The notes under the pieces were generated by a model. The model was not told the origin of the DNA. It did not search any database and worked only from the letters and a program-made list of their open reading frames with translations. Shown here one piece after another: positions 34,012 to 42,112 of a stretch of DNA of 42,112 nucleotides (within the stretch, counting starts at the first letter, position 1; every line of letters starts with the position of its first letter). A program made the position numbers and the translations under genes. Origin of the DNA: Methanocellaceae archaeon UBA148 (GTDB taxonomy: Archaea > Halobacteriota > UBA148). Where the stretch lies: positions 1 through 42,112 of the forward strand of contig DAHG01000004.1 of assembly GCA_002495885.1 (NCBI GenBank). The letters are read 5' to 3'.

Positions 34012-34109
34012 CCCGCCTTAACTCAGCTGGCAGAGTGCGCGGCTGTAGTTCTTGTTGCGTAAAACACGCAGGTACCGCGATGTCCCCGGTTCAAGTCCGG
34101 GAGGCGGGA
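34012..34109 (+). tRNA. tRNA-Tyr(GTA) with 25-nt intron
   Basis: The acceptor stem is CCCGCCU / AGGCGGG with C1-G72, the archaeal Tyr identity pair, and A73. D-stem ACUC/GAGU, anticodon stem CGCGG/CCGCG, loop CU-GUA-G...A, T-arm CCCGG-UUCAAGU-CCGGG. A 25-nt intron (34049-34073) sits at the canonical 37/38 site. Confidence 0.95.
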
Positions 34110-34147
34110 TTAGGTTTTGAAAAGAAGGGAGACCGCTCAATATTTCT

Positions 34148-34220
34148 GCCCGGGTGGTGTAGCGGCCTATCATGAAGCCCTGTCGAGGCTTCGACTCGGG
34201 TTCAAATCCCGACTCGGGCG
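34148..34220 (+). tRNA. tRNA-Asp(GTC)
   Basis: The acceptor stem is GCCCGGG / CUCGGGC with G73. Anticodon arm AAGCC-CUGUCGA-GGCUU gives GTC. T-arm has UUCAAAU. No intron. A run of six T follows directly (34221-34226), a plain archaeal terminator. Confidence 0.95.
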
Positions 34221-34244
34221 TTTTTTAGCATTCTGATAGCTACT

Positions 34245-34345
34245 GATAACAAATATGGTAACAAACTTGATAACAATTAATTAAATTTCATTCACATATG
34301 ATAACAAATCTGATAACAACTAATTAACTTTGGATACAATAACAA
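34245..34345 (+). promoter_or_regulatory. Array of six GATAACAA-like boxes before ftsZ
   Basis: GATAACAA occurs at 34245, 34269, 34300 and 34312, GGTAACAA at 34257 and AATAACAA at 34338. Spacing is 12, 12, 31, 12 and 26 bases. The last box touches the TATA box at 34346. This looks like binding sites for a repressor or activator of ftsZ. Confidence 0.6.
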
Positions 34346-34357
34346 AAAGTTTATATG
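34346..34357 (+). promoter_or_regulatory. TATA promoter of ftsZ
   Basis: AAAGTTTATATG is an archaeal TATA box. Start of RNA would be near 34380, leaving a short leader with GGGGATGG before ATG 34394. The ATG inside the TATA box (34355) is therefore not a start codon. Confidence 0.6.
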
Positions 34358-34393
34358 TTAGCAGTACAGACAAGAGAGATAGGGGATGGAAAA

Positions 34394-35476
34394 ATGAACT
34401 CTATTATAGAAGATGCTTTTAGATATTCTGAGATGGAGCAAGAGAAAGACACAATTAGCAGTTTTAAAAATGTCGGAACGCCACGAATAGCAATTGTCGG
34501 TTGCGGTGGAGCAGGAAACAACACGATCAAGAGACTATGCAACATTGGCGTTGTAGGTGCTGAAACGATAGCGGTAAACACCGACAAACAACACTTAGAC
34601 TTAATTCCGAATAATGGATGTAAAAAGATTTTAATCGGCAGATCACTCACCAAGGGCCTTGGTGCCGGAGGATTCCCACACATAGGAAGACAAGCTGCCG
34701 AGTTAGACAGGATGTTGTTAGAAGACGCTTTGAAAGATACAGATCTTGTGTTCGTAACTGCTGGTATGGGAGGGGGCACTGGTACAGGTTCAGCCCCAGT
34801 CGTTGCAGAAGTTGCAAAAGATGAGGGAGCCATAGTGGTCGGAATGGTATCATTCCCCTTCAAAATAGAGAGGACAAGGAGAGTCTTAGCAGAACAAGGC
34901 ATCGAGGAGCTGAGACGAGCAGCAGATACTGTTGTGATATTGGATAACAATAGGCTCTTGAATTATGTACCAAACGTTCCAATAGATCAGGCATTCTCAG
35001 TGATGGATCAACTTATATCAGAGACGGTAAAAGGCATATCTGAAACGATCACGTTGCCATCGCTGATCAATCTTGATTATGCAGACGTCAAGGCAATCAT
35101 GCAGTGCGGTGGCGTTGCGGTCATGCTGGTTGGTGAGGCTCAGAGCCAAGACAAAACCCATTCAGTGGTAAAAGCTGTATTGAACAATCCCTTGTTAGAT
35201 GTCGATTACAGAAGTGCAACCGGAGCCTTGATTCACATCACAGGTGGACCGGATCTCACACTACGTGAAGCAGAAGAAATAGCTGCAACGCTGACAAAGG
35301 AAATCGATCCAAGTGCCAACTTGATCTGGGGTTCACGGGTTGACGAGAGTTATACTGGCAAAGTCAAGGTCATGGCAATCATGACCGGGGTCCGATCAGC
35401 CCAAGTACTTGGACCCGGTGTTGGAATGGGTACGCGCGAGCTTGCATACGGACCTGTCATCGACGTGATTCGATGA
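34394..35476 (+). CDS. ftsZ: Cell-division tubulin FtsZ
   Basis: FtsZ is the GTPase that forms the division ring. IAIVGCGGAGNNTIKRL is the N-terminal glycine loop, GMGGGTGTGSAPVVAEVAK the tubulin signature (GGGTGTG), and NNRLLNYVPNVPIDQAFSVMDQ and NLDYADVKAIM (T7 loop) follow. I chose ATG 34394 (MNSIIEDAFRYSEMEQ), which gives 360 residues, because GGGGATGG precedes it and the upstream ATG 34355 is in the TATA box. The last 20 bases overlap the convergent ncsA end. Confidence 0.96.
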   Translation: MNSIIEDAFRYSEMEQEKDTISSFKNVGTPRIAIVGCGGAGNNTIKRLCNIGVVGAETIAVNTDKQHLDLIPNNGCKKILIGRSLTKGLGAGGFPHIGRQAAELDRMLLEDALKDTDLVFVTAGMGGGTGTGSAPVVAEVAKDEGAIVVGMVSFPFKIERTRRVLAEQGIEELRRAADTVVILDNNRLLNYVPNVPIDQAFSVMDQLISETVKGISETITLPSLINLDYADVKAIMQCGGVAVMLVGEAQSQDKTHSVVKAVLNNPLLDVDYRSATGALIHITGGPDLTLREAEEIAATLTKEIDPSANLIWGSRVDESYTGKVKVMAIMTGVRSAQVLGPGVGMGTRELAYGPVIDVIR

Positions 35477-36392
35477 TTTTCAGTAACTTGCATGCCTGAC
35501 ACATGTTGCCCATAGTCGGCTCTCCACATATCTCGCATCGCTGGAGGCCGACTTCCTCCATTTCTTTTTTTAAGGATTTGATCAAAATGTCAAAGCTCTT
35601 CATCAACGAGTACTTGGTGCTAGGATGCTTAACCTCGAAGACATTTAGCATGTCACGTATTTCTGCCCTTAGAGACAGATGTGCATAAGGACACGCGTCA
35701 AATAAGACTGGCAGCTCTTTCAAGAGCGCATAAAGCGCAACCTCTTTTTCTGGCACATTTCTCAGCGGCTTAATTCGTGGCACCAGTCCAGGTTTTTTTG
35801 CCGGCATAAGCCGGATCAATCGCTCCATATCCCCTCTTAACAAGTTCATTAGCACTGTTTGCGCCTCATCATCTAAGCAATGCCCGGTTGCCAGTTTGGT
35901 CGCACCCAAGGCTTTAGCAGTCCTGTTTAAGATCACCCTGCGAAAAACCCCACAGTAAGTGCAAGGTGCTCTCTCTCCAAGAATCGCCATTTGATCCAGT
36001 GTCAACCCAAATTGATCCTCAAAGGAGACTATCTCGTGCCGAATGTTAAGTTTCTTGCAAACCTGCTTCGCCGTTTCCAGCGTTTTCTCCGTGTAGCCAT
36101 AAATGCCTTCATCGACCGATATCGCTATCAACTGTATACCCGGGAGATCCTTGAATAAAGAGTGGATTATATGCAACACAACTGTACTATCCTTGCCACC
36201 GCTTAGTGCAAATGCGATTATATCCCCTCGTTCAATCAGCTTGTATTTTCGAATAGTCCCCTTGACCTTTCGCTCAACATCTTTCTCGAAATGCCTCTTG
36301 CACAAATGCATGCCGGAGTATTTTTGGTGAATGATTGCCGCATTATAACACTTGTCGCATTTCATAGCAAAGCTATCTTTATCATAATCCAC
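35457..36392 (-). CDS. ncsA: tRNA 2-thiolation ATPase (NcsA/TtuA family)
   Basis: This enzyme activates a uridine of tRNA by adenylation and inserts sulfur. The 311-residue protein has an N-terminal zinc knuckle (C12-x2-C15 ... C31-x2-H34), PP-loop FALSGGKDST (61-70), APCTYCGVFRR (about 142-152) and TGHCLDDEAQTVLMNLLRGD with catalytic or cluster cysteines, and a C-terminal zinc knuckle CEICGEPTMGNMCQAC. The family makes either 2-thio-U34 (NcsA) or 2-thio-U54 (TtuA), and the sequence alone does not settle which. The start codon is only 13 bases from the divergent DUF460 gene. Confidence 0.88.
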   Translation of the reverse strand: MDYDKDSFAMKCDKCYNAAIIHQKYSGMHLCKRHFEKDVERKVKGTIRKYKLIERGDIIAFALSGGKDSTVVLHIIHSLFKDLPGIQLIAISVDEGIYGYTEKTLETAKQVCKKLNIRHEIVSFEDQFGLTLDQMAILGERAPCTYCGVFRRVILNRTAKALGATKLATGHCLDDEAQTVLMNLLRGDMERLIRLMPAKKPGLVPRIKPLRNVPEKEVALYALLKELPVLFDACPYAHLSLRAEIRDMLNVFEVKHPSTKYSLMKSFDILIKSLKKEMEEVGLQRCEICGEPTMGNMCQACKLLKIIESRR

Positions 36393-36405
36393 TAAATAAT
36401 AGTAT

Positions 36406-37614
36406 GTGCAACATGGTTATCTCATCGTTGGAATAGACCCCGGCACGACCACTGCAGTTGCAATCCTTGATATAAGAGGGGGGCTCGTCAATCTATTCAG
36501 TTCCAGGGTGGTTTCCATATCGGATGTGATTGAGCATATAACCAGATATGGGCGACCGCTGATCATAGCCTCTGATGTAACGCCTGCCCCAAACACTGTT
36601 GAAAAAGTCAAGCGGGCATTCAATGCAGTCCTATTCTTACCAGGTGATTCACTGCCAACAGAGGAGAAGATCAACTTAGCCAAGCCTTTCGGATACTGCA
36701 ATGAACATGAAAGAGATGCATTGGCTGCAGCTCTGTGGGCATACAAAGACTGCAAAAACAAATTCACCCACATCGAAAAGAAAACGCCTATAGGCATGGA
36801 TGCAGATGAAGTGAAGGCACTGGTCCTCCGCGGGTTCTCGATCGACGTTGCCATTTCCCAGTTGTCTAGACCTGATAAGGTAAAAAAAGGTCAAAAAAAA
36901 GAAGTAAAAACCATCAACAAGCAAGTTTTAGAGCTGCAAAAGATGATCCATCGCCAGGAAAAACAGATATCTAGACTTAGAGAATATGTTAACGAACTGC
37001 AATCCCAGATAAACCAAAAAGACGATCGGATCAATGAACTTGTTAGGCTATTGAAGGGCATAAAATTCAAAGATCAGAGAGCGCTAAGGAAGGCAAGAGA
37101 GATTGAACGTAGAGACAAAGAGATCTCTCGGCTAAAAAAAGAACTGCTAAAAAAAGAGAGAGAGATCTCCCTGTTATCCACTCAAATAGATCGATTAAAA
37201 TATGTCCAAACATTGGATTTTTTTGGAGAGAAGATGCCTTTAAAAGTGATATCCTCATTCACAAGGGATTCAATTTTAGAAACTGAAGCCAAGTACGGGC
37301 TCAAAAAAGGGGATGCCGTATTCTTAGAAGATGCAAGCGGTGGCAGCCAAACCACGGCAGACTTGATTATAAGCAAAGGAGTTAGGGCTGTAGTCACCCA
37401 AAATGAAATGTCCCATGCTGCAGAAAAACGGTTTGTTAACATGGGCACCCCTATAGTCCCAGCGAAGGATGTGAATATCCATAGAATTGCAGATTTTGCA
37501 GTTGTAGACCAGAGCATACTGGATCGGGCAATCCAAAAATGGCATGAAAAGGTGATGAAAATTAGGGCTGAGAAGGTGGAGTCGTTGATCATGGAATATA
37601 AAAAAAAGATCTAA
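36406..37614 (+). CDS. DUF460 protein (RNase H-like plus coiled coil)
   Basis: A 402-residue protein. YLIVGIDPGTTTAVAILD is an RuvC/RNase H-like nucleotide fold start, and EHERDALAAALWAYK follows. Residues about 165-265 are a strong coiled coil (heptads in LQKMIHRQEKQISRLREYV and after). The C-terminal part has FFGEKMPLKVISSFTRDSI and GSQTTADLIISKGVRAVV. DUF460 proteins are archaeal, usually longer (about 650 residues), and of unknown function. This one lacks part of the usual middle. GTG 36406 is taken as start. The 3' end overlaps mat by four bases. Confidence 0.85.
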   Translation: MQHGYLIVGIDPGTTTAVAILDIRGGLVNLFSSRVVSISDVIEHITRYGRPLIIASDVTPAPNTVEKVKRAFNAVLFLPGDSLPTEEKINLAKPFGYCNEHERDALAAALWAYKDCKNKFTHIEKKTPIGMDADEVKALVLRGFSIDVAISQLSRPDKVKKGQKKEVKTINKQVLELQKMIHRQEKQISRLREYVNELQSQINQKDDRINELVRLLKGIKFKDQRALRKAREIERRDKEISRLKKELLKKEREISLLSTQIDRLKYVQTLDFFGEKMPLKVISSFTRDSILETEAKYGLKKGDAVFLEDASGGSQTTADLIISKGVRAVVTQNEMSHAAEKRFVNMGTPIVPAKDVNIHRIADFAVVDQSILDRAIQKWHEKVMKIRAEKVESLIMEYKKKI

Positions 37615-38798
37615 AAAGTGCTCAACTCCCCTTTTACTACCATCTCAGTGATCTGTGTTATTTCCGACAACCAATCGTCGATGATACTTTTGACATCTGG
37701 CTTGATTTTTTCTATGGTGACTCCTTTTTTCAGTATTATCTGAGCGTCAACGATCATTGGATCGTCTATCGGTTTTCCGATCTGGGATAGAATGTGTACA
37801 TAGACTTCCTCAACGCCATACAATTTTGAGATATACTGTGCCATTTGAGTGGATAACAAGTTGTATATTTTCCCCACATGACTGACTGGGTTCTTGCCGC
37901 TTGTTGCCTCCAAACTCATCGACCTATTAGGCGTGATCAATCCATTGGATCTGTTACCCCGGCCTACAGAGCCGTCATCACCCATTTCGGCTGAAGTGCC
38001 AGTCACAGTCAGATATACCGAACCTATGGAATAATCATCCGCTATATTTACAGCTACAGACACATCGCGCTTAGTGTGCTGCATCGCTGTATTTAAGACA
38101 TGCTCACCAATCTCTTTTTTTATCATCTTATAATGCTCTAAATCATCCACATATTTCGAAATAATGGCGTCAGCGACGGTAAGGGTGATGTGATCTTTGA
38201 TGCGCAAGCCCATTACTTTTATGTCCTCCCCAATTGCTGGTATCTTATCTCTTAAATTCATCATGGCTCGCTCTACGTTATACACAACCAGCTCTGTTTC
38301 TGAAAAGGGGGCATGGCCGACACCAAAAGAGGTATCATTCGCATTAGGGACCTTTCCTCTCTCGAAAATGTTTATGAGGTCAACGGAACCCTGACCTATC
38401 CGTTGATCAAATACCACATGAGAAGGCTTTAGGTTCCTAATGTTTTGTGCCAGATATTCCCTTGCTGTTTCATGGGCTATCACTCCAATGGGTATCTTCG
38501 ACTCACCGACATAAGAGGTCGCTCTTCCACCAATCAGGATGAAGATGGGCTTTATCACTTCCCCACCACCATAGAAGGGGTTCGCTTCTCCCCCCACTAA
38601 TTCAACTTGGTCCGTATTGTGATGCAGGATTCTACCAAACCTAGTCAAGTATTCGCGTGACAGTGCTCTGCTCACCGCCTCAGCAATCCCATCACATATT
38701 GAATCCGGATGCCCGATTCCCTTTCTTTCGACTAGCTCGGTTCTATGCATTTCAATGGGAGTTTGATTGATTTGCTCCACCCTGATATTTCGTTTCAT
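37611..38798 (-). CDS. mat: Archaeal S-adenosylmethionine synthetase
   Basis: It makes SAM from ATP and methionine. The archaeal type is distinct from bacterial MetK. The 395-residue protein has ERKGIGHPDSICDGIAEAVSRAL, HHNTDQVELVGGEANP, GGGEVIKPIFILIGGRAT, DQRIGQGSVDL, GVGHAPFSETE and GDDGSVGRGNRSNGLITPNR, all family motifs. Length is normal. Convergent with DUF460. Confidence 0.97.
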   Translation of the reverse strand: MKRNIRVEQINQTPIEMHRTELVERKGIGHPDSICDGIAEAVSRALSREYLTRFGRILHHNTDQVELVGGEANPFYGGGEVIKPIFILIGGRATSYVGESKIPIGVIAHETAREYLAQNIRNLKPSHVVFDQRIGQGSVDLINIFERGKVPNANDTSFGVGHAPFSETELVVYNVERAMMNLRDKIPAIGEDIKVMGLRIKDHITLTVADAIISKYVDDLEHYKMIKKEIGEHVLNTAMQHTKRDVSVAVNIADDYSIGSVYLTVTGTSAEMGDDGSVGRGNRSNGLITPNRSMSLEATSGKNPVSHVGKIYNLLSTQMAQYISKLYGVEEVYVHILSQIGKPIDDPMIVDAQIILKKGVTIEKIKPDVKSIIDDWLSEITQITEMVVKGELSTF

Positions 38799-38922
38799 CG
38801 CTTCAAAAATGCATCATGAGTTATAATATTTTTCGGTATGATGTCAAATAAAGAGTTAAAAATTGTTAAAAAGAAGCGGTATTTACCAATGAATTGCAGG
38901 ATTAACCATTATCCTCGTTTTT

Positions 38923-39114
38923 CTATCTTTGAAATTTTTCTGAAGCGGGTTCTCCACCAACTCCCCAATGGGACTTTGGGATTTCATATATGATTATTTC
39001 TATAGCATTTGCAGGAATACCTACATCTACAAAAACTCTTGTAATTTCTTGAATCACAGTTTTAGCTCGTTCTTCTCCAAAGCCTTCCCAGACATTTACA
39101 TGAATTATCGGCAT
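38923..39114 (-). CDS. 4-oxalocrotonate tautomerase-like small protein
   Basis: A 63-residue protein starting MPIIHVNVWEGFGEERAKTV. Pro1 after Met removal is the catalytic base of the tautomerase superfamily. IIIYEIPKSHWGVGG is the conserved end of the fold, with the W-G-x-GG loop. Members form hexamers and isomerise keto-enol acids; the substrate is unknown. It is a lone gene. Confidence 0.88.
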   Translation of the reverse strand: MPIIHVNVWEGFGEERAKTVIQEITRVFVDVGIPANAIEIIIYEIPKSHWGVGGEPASEKFQR

Positions 39115-39596
39115 TTTTCATACCTCAAATAGTTTTATTTTTCGACTCTTTGCAATATACATAGATAGAATGCACATGTAAATAATCGACATGACGTCAA
39201 AAGAGTTTCTAATATCTTTTCTTTAAACACCCCCGAAATGTCTGCTCCCTAAAAACAATCCTAGTCAAATATCACCAATGGTTCTCCATAAATTATTATA
39301 AAACCACCAGCACTGAAGTTAATGCCAATTATTTCTTTTTTCTGTCTCAATCAATATAAAAACTGAGCTAAAACAACCCATAATACAATTGAGACAACGC
39401 TGTATGAAAAGAAATCCAACTAAACCCCAGCCAAGCTATTGATCGAACTTTCGTTAGTGTAGTGATATCAATGTTAGTGATACCAATCGTTTAATATAAT
39501 TAATCGTTATGCTTTTATATACCTATAATTTATTTTCGTACACCCATCGTTTATATGTAGCAAACATTAGACGAGAAAAAGTGACATGGTAAAAAA
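39115..39596. other. Intergenic region with promoter of the FG-GAP gene
   Basis: No gene is seen over 480 bases. GTTTATATG (about 39549-39557) is a TATA box about 40 bases before ATG 39597. Just upstream are short repeats: GTTAGTG followed by GTGATA(T/C)CAAT (about 39452-39490) and three (A/C)ATCGTT words near 39485, 39503 and 39545. Confidence 0.45.
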
Positions 39597-40883
39597 ATGA
39601 GTACAAAAGATAAGACAAACAGGATGAGTTGTATAAGTCGAATGCTGATAGTATTCCTTATTGTAGCCATTAGCTCAATTGTTCCACAAAGCGCATCAGC
39701 AAAGCCCAACTCAGAGATTCAATTAAACCCCGGAGACTTGATTGAAAATTCGAGGTTGGGTCGATCCATAGCCATCGAAGGAAACCTTGTGGTGGTGGGG
39801 GCACCAGAAGCCTCAGATGAAGAGGCTTTCGGTGCAGGAGCAGCTTATGTATTTAAGCGTCATGGCAATGCTTATGTTTTAGAGGCGAAGCTCGTTGCCC
39901 CTGACCCCACCCTGGGATCAGAATTCGGGCGGGTCGTGGCTGTCGAAGGAAACACCATAGTGGTTGGTGCCCGATTTGCCACGAGTGGAGATGTCGAAAG
40001 AGCTGGTTCCGCCTATATGTTCCGCAATATAGGTGGTTCATGGGTTTTTGATCAAAAGTTAACTGCAAGCAATGCATCTCCCGAAGATAATTTTGGTCGG
40101 GCAGTTGCATTGCACGGTGACCTTTTGGTGGTGACAGCTCGAAAAGAAGAGGTTTTAGAGGAAAATGAGGGGACGGCATATGTGTTTCGCCGAACAGGCG
40201 CTAGCTGGACTGAAGAGGCTAAACTCACCGCAAGCGATGGCACGATAGGTGCCCGATTTGGACAATCAGTGGCCATAATGGGCAACAACCTGATAGCGGT
40301 GGGAGCGCGAGATGCCGACAGTCCCAAGGCGAAGGCTTGCGGAGCCGTCTATATCTTCCAGAGGATTGCTAACGAATGGGTTGAAACAGCAAAGTTGACC
40401 GCAAGTGACGGCGCAAAAGGAGACCAATTCGCGTTTAACCTTGCAACTCATGGAAATGTGATTGTGGTTGGATCTCGTAGATCAGATCCTCAGGGTCTTA
40501 AGGATGCGGGCGGCTGCCTACATATTTAGTAAAACAAACAGCGGATGGATCGAGACTGCTAAACTCATGGCAAGTGATGCAAAGGGAGGCGATGAATTCG
40601 GTCACTCTGTAGCCATGGACGGAAAGTTCATTGCAGTCGGAGCACGCAGGGCAGACATTGATATGAACCCTGACCAGGGAGTCGTGTATCTTTTCCGTCA
40701 AGCGGATGATCAATGGGTGGAGACAACAAAGCTCTTAGCATCCAACGGAGGGGCAGGCGATGAATTTGGCCATTTTCCCTTGCGGCTCATGGCAATGCTA
40801 TCGCTGTAGGAGCGCAGTTTGCCGACAATCCAACCTGCGACGAAGGGGCAGCCTATGTGTTTAAACTGAATGGGATAAAGTGA
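39597..40883 (+). pseudogene. Exported FG-GAP repeat (beta-propeller) protein with two frameshifts
   Basis: The protein starts with a signal segment (MLIVFLIVAISSIVPQSASA) after a short basic head. Then come about seven repeats of roughly 53 residues. Each has FG..VA..G...VVGA....D......G.AYVF.R....W...AKL.ASD, the FG-GAP/integrin-like propeller blade. An extra G near 40508 breaks the frame after LKDAGG. The next frame (AAYIFSKTNSGWIETAKL...) runs to about 40773, where a second indel shifts to AAHGNAIAVGAQFADNP and YVFKLNGIK, stop 40881-40883. Either the gene is dead, the reads have indels, or only the first five blades are made. Likely a cell-surface protein. Confidence 0.85.
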
Positions 40884-40926
40884 TCAGCGCCAATAAGCGG
40901 AGGAGACAGGGTAACCCATTTAAATA

Positions 40927-40975
40927 GGCAGCTGGAGGGTTATACGCAACAACCCTCTCTGCCTCCCAAATTTTT
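40927..40975 (+). terminator. Strong hairpin terminator after the FG-GAP gene
   Basis: GGCAG and GAGGGTT pair with AACCCTC and CTGCC (outer 5 bp, inner 7 bp, small internal loop, loop of about 8 bases). TTTTT follows at 40971-40975. Confidence 0.7.
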
Positions 40976-41060
40976 ATGTGAGTCCCTATGACTAAGATCG
41001 CCCAAAGCTGGCAAACACATATTTTTCAAACCCACCAAGAATATGTCAAAATAAACTGAC

Positions 41061-41074
41061 AATTTATATATTCT
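41061..41074 (+). promoter_or_regulatory. TATA promoter of the DUF1624 gene
   Basis: AATTTATATATTCT is an archaeal TATA box about 27 bases before ATG 41095. With no ribosome site in between, the message is probably leaderless. Confidence 0.5.
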
Positions 41075-41094
41075 CTAATTTCTAATTTATTTTA

Positions 41095-41832
41095 ATGAAT
41101 AAAATTTTGGAAAAGCGATTTTGGGAAATAGATTTTTTACGCGGACTTGCGATCATCATGATGATAATCTACCACCTGTTCTATGATTTAGATTTTTTCA
41201 ACGTGTATGATATTAACATAAACTCTGGCTTCTGGTGGTATTTTGCACGCACCATAGCCACCATGTTTATTCTTTTAGTTGGCATTTCCTTAACCCTTAG
41301 TCATTCAAGAGCAAGGATGCTGAATCCAAAATACAATCTATACTCAAAGTATTTGAGGAGAGGTCTGAAGACATTTGCGTGGGGATTAACCATTACCCTG
41401 ATGACCTGGATATTTTTGAGAGGGGGTTTTATCATTTTCGGTGTACTTCACCTTATCGGGATATCAATTATCCTGGCATATCCCTTTTTAAAACTCAGAT
41501 CTTGGAATCTGTTGATAGGGATTATTTTCATATCTATTGGAATATATTTGAAGAAGCTTACTTTTGGTTTCCCTTGGTTGATTTGGCTAGGATTCAAGCC
41601 AGATATTTTTTATACTGTTGATTACTTTCCAATTTTCCCTTGGTTTGGAGTGATTTTAATCGGATTATTTATTGGAAATCTGTTATATGCCAACTACACA
41701 CGAAAATTTAACTTTTGGGACCTGCATAATTTGTCTTTCATAAGATTATTTTGCTTTTTAGGTAGGCACTCATTACTGATTTACCTAATTCATCAACCGA
41801 TATTAATTACATTACTATCATTGGTGTTGTAA
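41095..41832 (+). CDS. DUF1624 membrane protein (acyltransferase-like)
   Basis: A 245-residue protein. RFWEIDFLRGLAIIMMIIYHLFYDLDFF is the DUF1624 signature (E-x-DxxRG). At least six hydrophobic helices follow, with LVGISLTLSHSRAR, FGVLHLIGISIILAYPF and LGRHSLLIYLIHQPI near the end. The family belongs with heparan-alpha-glucosaminide acetyltransferase-like membrane enzymes (YeiB/HGSNAT). The natural substrate is unknown. It stands alone after the terminator at 40927. Confidence 0.87.
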   Translation: MNKILEKRFWEIDFLRGLAIIMMIIYHLFYDLDFFNVYDININSGFWWYFARTIATMFILLVGISLTLSHSRARMLNPKYNLYSKYLRRGLKTFAWGLTITLMTWIFLRGGFIIFGVLHLIGISIILAYPFLKLRSWNLLIGIIFISIGIYLKKLTFGFPWLIWLGFKPDIFYTVDYFPIFPWFGVILIGLFIGNLLYANYTRKFNFWDLHNLSFIRLFCFLGRHSLLIYLIHQPILITLLSLVL

Positions 41833-42112
41833 ATATTGATTTTTTATAATTTTGATTAATGGGCCTGTTCTCAAACATTTAAGCAACCCACCATCTTTAT
41901 TGAATTAGTTTTTATTAGTGATCAATACCACGATGCCGCTAAAAAAAATAAATAGTGCAAAGTCAAAAATTAACTAAATGTAAACATCTTTTATCTTAAA
42001 AATGCAAAAGATATGAAAACTCACTTGCTTAACTAATTAGGAGATAGTAAATCTTATAACATAGTAAATATTTATTGTTTAACTACAATTGAAAATACAA
42101 TTGAAAAATAAA
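41833..42112. other. AT-rich end of window, no gene seen
   Basis: This stretch is very AT-rich, with no frame, RNA or clear repeat that I can support. Confidence 0.5.

Noticed and set aside
34355..34393. Upstream ATG of ftsZ as start
   Set aside because: It lies within the TATA box; the extra 13 residues are not conserved and GGGGATGG points to ATG 34394.
34351..34950. 199-residue antisense frame in ftsZ
   Set aside because: Shadow of ftsZ with no family features of its own.

Overview
The window is from an anaerobic archaeon related to methanogens, most likely in the broad Methanomicrobia / ANME / Syntrophoarchaeia neighbourhood. The evidence is archaeal housekeeping genes (Sm-like protein, L37e, RFC large subunit, archaeal S-adenosylmethionine synthetase, DUF460, NcsA/TtuA-type tRNA thiolase), intron-containing tRNAs, archaeal TATA promoters, and C1 genes that use tetrahydromethanopterin (mtrA, mtrH, mtd) with a complete archaeal CODH/acetyl-CoA synthase operon. 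No 16S or mcr gene is present, so the lineage cannot be fixed.

Layout. (1) 1-3475: a decaying integrated element that ends in tRNA-Leu(CAG). It carries the start of a restriction enzyme, a frameshifted gene, an excisionase-like wHTH protein, an unusual repeat field with 11 perfect copies of an 8-bp unit, an inverted pair of related short reading frames, and the C-terminal part of an SSV-type integrase whose frame runs out of the tRNA. (2) 3417-9338: housekeeping genes (tRNA-Leu with a 52-nt insert in the D-loop, PsiE-like protein, lsm-rpl37e-purF, rfcL) and a soluble mtrA-mtrH pair. (3) 9540-23085: carbon metabolism. cooC-cdhA-cdhB-cdhC-cooC-cdhD-cdhE form one tightly overlapping operon for CODH/ACS. 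Next to it are a RACo-like corrinoid activator (convergent), a stand-alone corrinoid protein, mtd with a zinc-ribbon gene, and an exported helical protein. Together these genes interconvert acetyl-CoA, CO/CO2 and methyl-H4MPT, with corrinoid repair and F420-linked oxidation or reduction of the methylene carrier.

(4) 23375-33299: a ruined type I restriction-modification locus (hsdM, hsdS, hsdR, all on the minus strand) that has become a nest for toxin-antitoxin-like and defence-like genes. hsdR has three frameshifts, a stop codon and no C-terminus. hsdM has an in-frame TAA. hsdS is cut after codon 18, and its first specificity domain is replaced by about 3.6 kb of cargo: DUF3800, AbrB-like, PIN-like, SIR2 remnant, integrase remnant and truncated ATPase. 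Between hsdS and hsdR lie two tandem but divergent HTH-nucleotidyltransferase/HEPN pairs. Each pair is followed by another remnant of an hsdS 3' end, giving three hsdS tails in a row. This is the most unusual structure in the window.

(5) 33472-42112: chagasin-like inhibitor, tRNA-Tyr (with intron), tRNA-Asp, an array of six GATAACAA-like boxes before ftsZ, ftsZ, ncsA, DUF460, mat, a small tautomerase, a twice-frameshifted FG-GAP repeat protein with a strong terminator, and a DUF1624 membrane protein. The last 280 bases are AT-rich with no gene seen.
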